Part shown: piece by piece, positions 43,201-52,653 of the stretch
How the letters are laid out: each line of letters starts with the position of its first letter
How positions within the stretch are numbered: position 1 is the first letter of the stretch
Source of the DNA: Zizania palustris
Lineage: Eukaryota > Streptophyta > Magnoliopsida > Poales > Poaceae
Assembly (NCBI GenBank): GCA_019279435.1
Contig: JAAALK010000285.1
Coordinates: 71,098,249-71,162,248 of the forward strand
Length of the DNA stretch: 64,000 bases
Reading direction: 5' to 3'
The notes under the pieces: generated by a model
The model's input: the letters and a program-made list of their open reading frames with translations, nothing else
Database searches by the model: none
Told to the model about the DNA's origin: nothing
Made by a program: the position numbers and the translations under genes

Positions 43201-43946
43201 CGGATGATGACCTGCTGCGGCCGTCTCCGGAGGTGGCTTCGGCGTGGGAAGCTTTCCGATCAGTATGGAAGGCGGACCACAAGGTTGCTGCTAAGGCTTG
43301 GATCGACGAGGCCCGCCGGCAGAAGCAGGCTCAGGCGAAGCCACCACTCCCGACTTCGCCAGCGCCTTCGGTCCCAGCTCCGCCAACCGACCCGCAGGTC
43401 TAGCTGCTTAGGGCTGTTGTGTACCTGTGGTCTTGTAAACTTTGTTTAATTAATGAGAAAGTTATAAACAGTACTTGTCTTGGGTGTTCTTCTCTTTTTT
43501 AGGTTCTGTCATGCCCTTCGAGCCCTGACTTCGTACTTTTGGAAACTACTGCCGAGCTTCGAACGGAGTGGGCAGTTCTTGAGAGTTTGAGGCCTTATCG
43601 CCGCTCTCGCTTTTCTGTTCCTCGCGGAGACGGGGGGGAAGTTACCCTTGAAGTACGAAGGGATGTTTTGTCTTACATTAAAGAGGAAGAACAGGAAGGG
43701 GGGTCTTCGTCCTCCGAGCCTGTTGACTGGTCCGATTCGGAGTACCAAGCTGGAAATCTTGCCGAGGTTGGCTCCGAAAGGCTCTTGACGTGGGCCGAAC
43801 TTCAAGAGGAGCAGAAGAAGCTGCGAGCCTCGAAGAAAAAGAGAAGTTCCCGGCCTAAAAAGACTTCAAGCTCCGAAGGGCAAAGTAGCCGCAGGGGTCG
43901 AAAGGGCCTCCGTTTTTATTTGGGTCTAGATAGCAATTTTTCCTGA
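40215..43946 (+). CDS. Spliced antisense gene of Tat element C, five exons, one frameshift
   Basis: Predicted exons 40215-41109, 41188-41837, 41923-42467, 42543-43397 and 43503-43946; all four introns are GT...AG, 75-105 bp. Exons sum to 3,389 nt, one short of 1,130 codons. The shortfall matches a single-base deletion near 41300, where the frame changes after WER-like sequence that is in frame in element D. Product about 1,129 residues: Ala-rich leader; a domain with GEVVVFEAFFEAGLGLP and ITLPQLSPNA, resembling 'putative gypsy type transposon' proteins; Lys-rich then acidic Pro/Ser-rich linkers; a long coiled coil in exon 4; a YGEISGQCAGIGVLRHLE block; and a basic C-terminus with KKKRSSRPKK. 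Strand is opposite to gag-pol. The equivalent in Grande-type elements has no established function. Confidence 0.8.
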
Positions 43947-44132
43947 TGTATGAATATAATATTTTAATGTGGAATGCTTCGACAACATGCTGTGTGACTC
44001 CTATCCTCCTACCCCTCTTGTGGGTGGCGGAGCTTTTATCTTATATAATGGTTCGGTAGGCACAATGATTGCTTGAGCACCTGTATGCTTCGAATTTTGC
44101 ACATGTCACCCTCGATAAGTTAGACAAAAAAA

Positions 44133-44667
44133 TTAAAGTCCTTAGACTCTTCTACGGATCCTAACAAGCCGGAGCCTGGAATCCGTAGGTTGGCCACCTA
44201 CGGCTCTTTTACAGATACTTCGCACCCGGAGGCTTGAAATTCTGTTTTGTTTAAAGTCCTTAGACTCTTCTACGGATCCTAACAAGCCGGAGCCTGGAAT
44301 CCGTAGGTTGGCCACCTACGGCTCTTTTACAGATACTTCGCACCCGGAGGCTTGAAATTCTGTTTTGTTTAAAGTCCTTAGACTCTTCTACGGATCCTAA
44401 CAAGCCGGAGCCTGGAATCCGTAGGTTGGCCACCTACGGCTCTTTTACAGATACTTCGCACCCGGAGGCTTGAAATTCTGTTTTGTTTAAAGTCCTTAGA
44501 CTCTTCTACGGATCCTAACAAGCCGGAGCCTGGAATCCGTAGGTTGGCCACCTACGGCTCTTTTACAGATACTTCGCACCCGGAGGCTTGAAATTCTGTT
44601 TTGTTTAAAGTCCTTAGACTCTTCTACGGATCCTAACAAGCCGGAGCCTGGAATCCGTAGGTTGGCG
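44133..44667. repeat. 118-bp tandem repeat, about 4.5 near-identical copies
   Basis: Units start at 44133, 44251, 44369, 44487 and 44605 with period exactly 118 bp. The last is partial and ends where GGTTGGCC becomes GGTTGGCGGAGCC. No differences were seen between units. The array lies between the antisense gene and integrase, as the 60-bp array does in element E, and shares the GGCCACCTACGGCTCTTTTAC core. Confidence 0.95.
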
Positions 44668-44852
44668 GAGCCACTGAACCAATGGTTCGTAGCAAGCCCC
44701 TTGGGTTTTTCCGAGAAATGCTTGGCTCTTGCTAGCATCACCGACCTCCGAATGCGTCCATCCGGAGGGTTTGATGTTCGAAAGGCAAAACAAATCTCGA
44801 CCCCTTAGCTTTATTTATAAAAGGAGTGTTACAGGTGATTACAAGGAAGCCT

Positions 44853-45970
44853 TTAAGCATAATATCTCTTAAGGTGCTCCGCATGCCACGCGTGTTTCAA
44901 CTCTTCTCCTTCTAAATTAGCTAATTTAAACGAGCCGGGGCGACCTGAGCGTAAGATAACATATGGTCCTTCCCATTTGTTTCCTAGCTTCCCCGGAGCT
45001 ATTACATTTCGTAATACTAGATGACCTGGTTTTAACTCAGTTAATTTGACTTTTGGGTCATACCATGTCTTTGTGTGCTCTTGGTACTTCGTCAGGTTGG
45101 CGACAGCTCGAAGCCTTGTTTCTTCCGACAAGTCTATTGAAGCACCTCGACCACCTTCGTCTTCGTGTTGAATTACGCGAAGTGACTCCCCTTTGAGCTC
45201 CGTAGGGGTCATGGCTTCGTCTCCGAAGAGCAACCTGAATGGCGTGAAGCCGGTTGATCTAGTTTGCGTGGTTCGGATAGACCATAGAATTTTGGGTAGC
45301 TCTTCGACCCATAGGCCTTTGGCTAATCCGACGATTCGGCGATTTAACCCGGAGAGAATATTCCCGTTGGCTCGCTCGACGGCTCCGTTGGATTGCGGAT
45401 GTCGTACTGCTGCGAAGCATAGCTTAATGCCCAGTTCCTCACAGAATGTTTGGAAGGCATCAGCTTCGAACTGGGTCCCATTATCCACTGTTAATTCTCT
45501 GGGGACTCCGAACCTGCATATAATATTCTGCCAGAAGAACCTTTGCACATTCTTTGATGTGATGGCTGTTAACGGCTCTGCTTCCACCCATTTTGAGAAG
45601 TATTCTATTGCTACGACCGCAAATTTCAATCCGCCTTTTGCTGGTGGGAAAGGGCCTATGAGGTCCATGCCCATCTAGCCATCGGCCATACTGGGGCAAT
45701 AACTTGGAGTTGAGCTGGCGGGCGATGGCTTCTTCGGCCCATCCATTGGCAGCCTTGGCACGTCCGAACTAGGTCTTCGGCGTCTCTGACGATCGTTGGC
45801 CAATAAAAACCTTGCCGAAGCGTCTTGCCTGCTAGTGCTCTGGGAGCCAGATGACTTCCACACAGCCCCTCGTGGATGCCTCGAAGTATGTCTTGTCCTT
45901 CAGGTTGAGAGATGCATCGAAGTAGTGGTGAGCATACCCCGGCTTTATATAGTACTTCTCCAATAAGTTT
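44853..45970 (-). pseudogene. Integrase of Tat element C, in two frames
   Basis: The zinc-binding N-terminal part (HEGLCGSHLAPRALAG and CQGCQWMG, about 45750-45880) and the catalytic core (GMDLIGPFPPAKGG at about 45670, VDNGTQFEADAFQ, then HPQSNGAVERANG with the catalytic Glu) are complete. The core-to-C-terminal part is a single open frame from 45674 to a stop at 44853 and ends HAWHAEHLKRYYA. Two single-base shifts break the connection: near 45972 (end of RNase H to integrase) and near 45668 (zinc domain to core, in a run of Gs). Integrase would insert the cDNA, with 5-bp target duplications as seen here. Confidence 0.85.
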
Positions 45971-48900
45971 TAATTGCGAGCTCTTGTTTGCACTCTTCGA
46001 GCTTCTTGGCCTTCCGGAGGGTCGTTGTTGCCCTGCAACATAGTTATTATCGGAGTTCGCCAATCCGTAGCTTCAATACACATTACTTCTGACGAGGGTA
46101 CTTGGTCAGCTGCTGGCTGCTCTAATTCTTCATAGAAAGCGCCCTCCGGGAGGTCTACTGCTCCTGCCGCGGCCTTCGCAAGAATATCTGCAAGTTGGTT
46201 TTCTGCTCGCGGTATGCTTCGAACTGTAAACCCTTTGAATGCTGATTCTGCCTTGCGGATTTCTTGAAGGTATTGCGCGAGATGTGGGTTTTTCGCTTGG
46301 AAGCTTTTATCAATGTGTCCCGCGACGACTTGGGAATCTGTCTTGATCATTATCCTTGTAGCTCCGAGTGCTTTAGCCTTTCGGAGGCCTAGCAAGATTC
46401 CTTCATACTCGGCGACGTTATTAGTGGTTCGAAAGTTAAGCCTTGCAGAGTACATTGCCTTTTGTCCTGACGGTGAAAAGATTACTGCCCCTGCTCCGGC
46501 ACCTGATGCTTGATAGGCCCCGTCGGAGAATATTGTCCAGAAACCGTCGGAGGGTTCTTCCGGAGTCCATACTGCAGATGGAGTCCACTCTGCTACGAAA
46601 TCTGCTATAATTTGAGATTTAACGGCCGTCCTTGCTGTGAAGGAGATTTCGAAGGGTGATAACTCGACTGCCCACTTTCCAACCCTGCCTGTGGAATCTT
46701 TGTTTCGAAGCATATCTCCAAGGGGATACGATGTGGGGACAATAAGGTTATGCGCCAAGAAATAATGCCTTAGCTTTCGTGAGGCCATTACCAAAGCATA
46801 AGCAAACTTTTCAAGCTCGGAGTATCTGATCTTGGCTCCTGATAATGCTTCCGAGACAAAATAAACTGGGTTTTGTACCAGCTTGTCCTTGAGCTCGACT
46901 TCTCGGACTAGTACTGCGCTTACTGCTGACCCTGTCGCTGCAAGGTATAAAAGCAATGTTTCCCCTGGAAGAGGAACAATTAAGGTTGATAATGTTCCAA
47001 GGTAGGCTTTTATCTCTTCGAAGCTCTTTTGGCACTCCGGCGGCCAGCTGAAGCTTTCGGAGCCTTTGAGTGCCTTGAAAATTGGGAGGCTTCGCTCTGC
47101 CGATCTGGACAGGAACCTGCTGAGTGCTGCTAGCCTTCCTGCTAGCTTCTGTACTTGCTTCAAATTTTCAGGTGGGGCCATTCTTTGCAGTGCACTTATT
47201 TGCGTTGGACTGGCTTCGATTCCCCTGCTCGAAACTAAGTACCCTAGCAGCTTCCCTGCTTGTGCCCCGAATATACATTTTTCGGGATTGAGGCGTACTC
47301 CACATGTTCGGAGGCTCTCAAAAGTTTCATCTAAGTCTATGCTATGCTGATGCTTTTGAGCACTTTTTATTACAATATCGTCCATGTAGGCTTCGACATT
47401 GCGGCCTATCTGATGGCCTAAAGCTTTAGCTATTAAGCGAGAAAAAGTGGCTCCGGCATTCCGTAAACCAAACGGCATTCTTACATAGCAGAATACTCCT
47501 GAAGGAGTTATGAAACTTGTCTTGGCCTCGTCTTCTTTCTTTAGCCATACTTGATGGTACCCGGAGTATGCATCGAGGAAGCTTAATAGTTCGGAGCCGG
47601 CTGTGGAATCTATTAATTGATCTATTCGGGGCATTGGGTAGGGGTCTCGCGGGCATGCTTTATTTAGTGATGTGAAGTCAATACACATGCGCCATTTGCT
47701 GGAATCCTTCTTCCTTACAAAGACAGGGTTGGCCAACCACTCGGTATGGGCCACTTCCCTGATAATGCCAGCTTTTAACAATTTTTCCACTTCGGCCTTG
47801 GCTAAACTTGCTCTTTCTGTTGATAGCTTCCGGAGCCCCTGGCGCACTGGCTTGGCCTTCGGGTTGACGAGCAGACTGTGCTCGATGATGCTTCGGTCGA
47901 CCCCCGTGATATCTTCGTCGGTCCAAGCAAACATGTCTAAATTCTTCTTGACAACTTCTTCTAATGAGGCTGTTATCTCCGGAGATAGCCCCTTGCCGAA
48001 TTTTATTGGGTATTCTTTGTCGTCTTTTGAAATTATTCTTGTCTCGACATCACCCTCCGGGCTTGGTTTGAGCGAGGATCCCTTCGGGGGGCTCAAGGCT
48101 TCTGGTACTTCTTCGGCGCTCTCCGCCACATTGTGCACTTGTCGAGGGTCCAATGGCTGCCCGTGGCCATATTCTGTCCTTCTGGCTATAGCTTGGTCTC
48201 CTGAAATAGTGAGCACTCTACCTTGCGTGGGCATTTTGAGACAAAGGTAGTTGTGATGAGCTATGGCCCCGAATTGGTTTAACATCCCTCGTCCGAAGAT
48301 AGCATTGTAGGCGTAGGGGGCATCCACCACGTCGAAAATCACCTCCTCTACTCGGGCCAGCGGCCCCTCTCCGAAGGCAACCTCGAGGCCTATTTGGCCG
48401 AGGGCATCGAGAGGCGGTCCTGAGAACCCTTGAAGTGGCCGGGCTGCAGGGAGTAGATGCTTCCGGGGTATGCACATCTGGTCGAAGGCTTGAACGAAGA
48501 GTATATCTGCGGAGCTCCCACCGTCCACCAGGATCCTCCGCACATCAGCCCCTGCTATATCAGCAGAGATGACTAATGGGTCAGCATGGGGAAACTTCAC
48601 CCCTGCTGCATCGCTGGTTGTGAATGAGATGGGTACACGGGACCATTCTGGCATCCCTTCAGCGGAACTTGAAGTCCCAATGTGCCCAACTTCTCGGACG
48701 TACTCACGGCGCTGTCTCTTGGACATGCTGCCGAGGGTCCCCCCTCCGGAGATGGGTAGGACCACTCTTTTGCCGCGGTCTTGCGGATCTTCGTGCCTTG
48801 GTGGTGGCATAATACTGGCCACCGGTAGCCGTATAGGGGCTTCGAGGGCACCGGCTCGGGCCACAGTTTGGACAGGCTCCGATCGTGCCGCAGGTGGAAC

Positions 48901-50195
48901 CCGGTCCGAAGTACCCCTCCTGGTATTTCGGTCAATGTATTCACCCCGAAGGGTTAATATCGTCTTGCAGTCCTTCGTGTCATGGCTTCTATTATCGCCA
49001 TGCACGCAGCAAAAATGACTCTGGCGCCTTCCAGGCACCCTTTCTTGAGGTACTGACGGCCCAGCCTTAAAATTTTTTACCTGCTGGAAACTGGCCGGTG
49101 CCTTCGAAGCTGAAGGTGCAATATTTAGCACTTCCGAACGGAAATGCTTTTTTCCTCGCCTATACTCGCTAGGGCGGCTGTCTTGTGGAGGTTGTGGCGG
49201 AGCGGTAGCCTCTGGCTCTCTTTTGACTTCCCGGAGGGTGGGTAGTGCTGCCTCAGCTCGCCGAAGGCATCCTTCTTCTGCCTTGGCATATTGTTCGAAG
49301 TATGCCATGAGCTGTGCTACGGATGTTACCGGCTTCCGATGGAGTTTGCTGAGGAGGTCGGGGTTCAGCACCCCTTCTCGGGCAGCATCAACTACCGAAG
49401 AGGTAGTAAGGCCCTTGATCTGTGACTTGGTGTGGGCGAAACGTGTAAAGTATTCTCGGAGGGTTTCTCCTTCCCGCTGCTTTACTTGGAACAAACTTCC
49501 CGTGGACATCGGGGCCACGAAAGTGCCTTGGAAGTTGCTCACGAACTTCTTTTTGAGTAGTTCCCATGACTTGATCGATCCTGGTTTTAGGGACCAGAAC
49601 CACCGGAGTGCCACACCTTCGAGAGCAAGTGGGAAGCATTTTGCCATGGTGCTTCGTACCCCTCCGCTTGCTTCTATAGCTAGGGCGTACGAGCGGGCGA
49701 ACTCCCCGGGGTCCGACCCCCCGGAGTACTTGTGCAGCTTCGAGGCCTTGAACTTGGGGTCGAAAGGCACTCTCTGTAGATCAGGGTGCAGTGGAGATTC
49801 ATTGTCGAAGGATGCATTCTCGGCCTCTTCCTGGACTTGTATAACTTCTGGGGGGTTGTGGCCTCCATCGTCTGGAGGCCCTCTTGGAGTTTCAGTGGAG
49901 GCTTGAGTGCGGAGTCTGTCGGCGGCTTCCTGCCTCCATCTGGATACCTCCTCCTAAAGCCTGGCTAGCTGCGTAGCCTCGGTCTCGGGAGGGCCTTCGT
50001 CTTCGTCGGAGGGGACTTCAGGGTCTCGGCTTGCTGCGTAGTCGGTTTGAAGCATTGTAGGGGGGGTAGAGGGCCCCGGGGCGCTCGACGCCCATCGGTT
50101 CCGGCAGGAGCCGTCGGATTAGCTGAGGGTCCGGCTCCGTTGGTCCGAGGGGACCTTCGAAGGGGACCTGCAGCCTGACCACGCTTCGGAGGCAT
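45970..50195 (-). pseudogene. Gag-protease-RT-RNase H polyprotein of Tat element C
   Basis: A continuous 1,266-residue frame (49770-45970) starts inside gag. Positions in it: gag core about 1-190 (PGEFARSYALAIE, ALRWFWSLKPGSIKSW); zinc-like CCVHGDNRSHDTKDC about 254; protease with DGGSSADIL about 416 (DGG instead of DSG, normal for Tat); RT about 640-860 with CIDFTSLNKACPRD and YMDDIVIKS about 794; first RNase H about 920-1040; second RNase H about 1080-1205 (FSDGAYQASGAGAGAV, EYEGILLGL, TDSQVVAGH). The true gag start is probably the ATG at 50195 (MPPKRGQ). An in-frame TAG at 49954-49956 and a one-base shift near 50090 separate it from the long frame. Confidence 0.9.
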
Positions 50196-50380
50196 GGTTA
50201 GTCGATGAGGTGTCTTGGAGATGGAAGGCTTCGAACGACTTGGGGGGGTCGAGGGAAGGCCTTCGGGCTGCACTAAGAAGCCCTTAACTGAAGGGTGCGC
50301 GGAATCTCAGGATTCCGAGGCTCCCCCCGTAAGTTTTCTTCAGAGTGCAGTTAGCAGTAGAGAACAAGCTTTTAGAACTT

Positions 50381-50402
50381 GGATCCCCACGGACGGCGCC
50401 AA
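50381..50402 (-). other. Primer-binding site of Tat element C
   Basis: On the minus strand TTGGCGCCGTCCGTGGGG, one base after the 5' LTR. It is of the TTGGCGCC...GTGGGG type seen in Tat/Grande-group grass elements (tRNA not determined). Confidence 0.8.
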
Positions 50403-50403
50403 C

Positions 50404-50887
50404 TGTTGGTGTAAAAGTTACACCAACAGGTTCTTAGTAGTTAAGAACAAACAAACAAGAGGTTTGTTTCTTTAGGACAAACTTGAGCCTCCGTAAGGAT
50501 AACAACTCAAGAGGTCCGAATGTATGTGTTTGAACCACCGGTTCTGGATCCTCCTTACAAGGTACAAAGGGGGGTATTTATAGGGAGAAAAGCTAAAGGA
50601 ATAGACCTATTTACCCTTATATTACAAATGACGCTCAGTATTATAAACGAGGTTATACGTGGTAAAGTGCTGCAGGGTAGATGGATAAGCAGGGCATCCA
50701 ATCAGTCACGTCGTCCTGCTTCGAAGCTTCCTTTCTCCTTTCGAAGGGTCCTCCGTAACTTCGCATCGTGGCACCCTTCGACCATGCTGACGTATCTTCG
50801 AGCATTAGTCGACCATCTTCGGGACTTCCTTAGAGCCTTCGGAGGGTCAACCTTTAAGTCGCGGAAATGAAGTAATTTCCCCCAACA
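50404..50887 (-). mobile_element. 5' LTR of Tat element C
   Basis: Apparently identical to the 3' LTR at 39178-39661, including a 116-codon chance open frame that is the same in both. Minus-strand TATA box at 50575-50582. Terminal hairpin at 50404-50428 next to the PBS. Confidence 0.95.
50575..50582 (-). promoter_or_regulatory. TATA box in the 5' LTR of Tat element C
   Basis: TATAAATA on the minus strand followed by CCCCCC. It is the probable core promoter of the genomic RNA and is also present in the 3' LTR at 39349-39356. Confidence 0.6.
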
Positions 50888-52653
50888 ATGGGGATCTTAT
50901 AATAGAACCAAGTTGCTACGACTCATTTTTAATCCTATAGCAATCGTGTCGATACATAGGACACTAGCTAATAGTACTAATCATATGGTGACAAGGAGTT
51001 TAGGCTAGATAGCATGGCTTGGGTTGCACATCAAGGTCGGGGGATCCTAAATATATATATTGTAAGGGTTTCATTCGACTAATGCATGTATATCCTATGT
51101 GTTTTAGCGATAACTTAATAAAACATGGGTTCAATATGCTCAAAAGATTGGTTTGGTGACTTGCCTTGTTCGATGAAAGGCGAGGGAGGGACTTCCGGGA
51201 AGTACTCCGGCTCCTCGGCGGCGTCGTAGTCTTTTTAACATGAATAATAAACGTAACATTCAATAAACAATACAAAAATCACACAACAAGCGTATAGGTT
51301 TTGATTGGGTTAACTTAAGGAAAATAAAGTTGTTAAGTTTCTGAAATTCATTTTATGAATATTTAAAAATGAACTATAATGAGATATGGTCCTTTATAAA
51401 AGAGATTTTAACTGTGAACAATCTTATTTTAAGTTTTCTAACTAATTCGAAATAAGAGGTTCAGAGAAAACTTGGTGGTTTCATTCTATTAACAGGAAAT
51501 GAATAAAGATAAATTTTACTGAAATTGAAATAATTAAATTTGTAATTTACCCTTACGAGCATTTGAATACTGTTTTTATTGTATTAACATGTAGAGAATA
51601 AAATTACATATTTTCTGGAATTGAAATGGTAATTTTTGGAGTTAAAATGCGCAAGATATGAATTTTAGAAGTTTAAAACCATTTCTAGAATTTAAATTAA
51701 ATCCAAAACAACCTCGGGTCCACGGTGAACCAGACCCACCGTGAACCCGCGCACTGTGCGCGTGGTCCGGCCCATCCTGGACCATTGGATCCAGATCCAA
51801 CGCGCGAGGGCGAGGTGGAGGCGTCAAGTTAACGTGGACGGCTGAGATTAAAACGTCGAACCTGTAGAGGGGGCGTTCTGTTCGATCTTGCAGCATGTGA
51901 GCGTGGGGGTCGAATGCGGGGTACCGGGGGGTTTAAATAGGGTCACCAGCAGGGGCAGAGGGGCGCAATTGGTGGTGGCCGAGGGTTAACGCGTTTAATC
52001 GCCGGCGAGCTTCGGGTTGCATGCAGATTCATCGAATCGGGACGCGATCGGGCTTGTTTTAATGGGGGAAACGGTCGGCGTGTTGAGGGGAATTCATTGC
52101 TGGCGACGGATTAAAGGGAGGGGGCCGGCGGGGGTGGATTCGATGCGGGATTAGGAGGCGGATCCCGTGGGGAAGACGAGTCCGATAGGTGGGGGCCACC
52201 GGGCAGCGGGCGCGAGCGAGCGGGCGAGGCGACTGACGGGTGGGGTCGGGCGGTCGGGCGCGCGCGCGGAGAGGAGAGGGTCTCTGACGGGTGGGGCCCG
52301 GGTGTTAGTACGGGCGCGGGGAAGGGAGTGGGCTGGGCCAGTCGGGGGGGGGGGAGAGAAGAGGGGAAAGGGCCCATTACTGTTTTAATGCTTTTCTGAA
52401 TAAAAATAATTACAGAATTTAATTTAAAATACTTGGGCTACTTCCAAGGGTGATAAAAATTTGTAAAAATTCTCAAAAATGTATCTTGGCTTTGGGATCA
52501 TATACAAAATTTTCTAGCCTCTGGTTTGGTCATTTCATCTAGGTTCTAGCTGAAAAAGGTTAAGTTGGGCATTAAAGGTATTTCCAAAATAAATAATTTT
52601 AGGAAAATATATTAAATGATATTTTTATTTCTTTGAAAATTTGGGGTGTTACA

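Larger units (their letters stand above)
39178..50887 (-). mobile_element. Complete young Tat-lineage Gypsy element C, TSD ATGGG
   Basis: LTRs at 39178-39661 and 50404-50887, 484 bp each and identical wherever I compared them. Perfect duplication ATGGG at 39173-39177 and 50888-50892. Minus-strand order: 5' LTR, PBS, gag, protease, RT, two RNase H domains, integrase, then tandem repeats and an antisense gene (plus strand), PPT, 3' LTR. An extra antisense ORF in the 3' region is reported for Grande-type Tat elements. Gag has a stop and a shift, and pol has two single-base shifts, so as read it is not autonomous even though its LTRs say it is recent. Confidence 0.97.
38144..52653 (-). mobile_element. 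Solo Tekay-like LTR B, TSD TTTTG, split by Tat element C
   Basis: Minus-orientated LTR of the same family as H and G. It runs from TGTGATGCCCCGATTTAT (38144) to GGGGTGTTACA (52653). Perfect duplication TTTTG at 38139-38143 and 52654-52658 inside gag of element A. Without element C and one copy of its duplication, the LTR is about 2,795 bp (38144-39177 plus 50893-52653). No Tekay internal sequence is present, so it is a solo LTR. It carries the CGCGCACTGTGCGCG palindrome at 51748-51762 and a run of 11 Gs near 52344-52354. Confidence 0.95.

Noticed and set aside
44133..44667. Regular repeats considered as a CRISPR-like array
   Set aside because: Contiguous 118-bp head-to-tail repeats with no spacers, in a plant retrotransposon.
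52167..52388. Open frames on both strands in a very GC-rich block
   Set aside because: Part of Tekay-like LTR B with an 11-G run; composition artefact.
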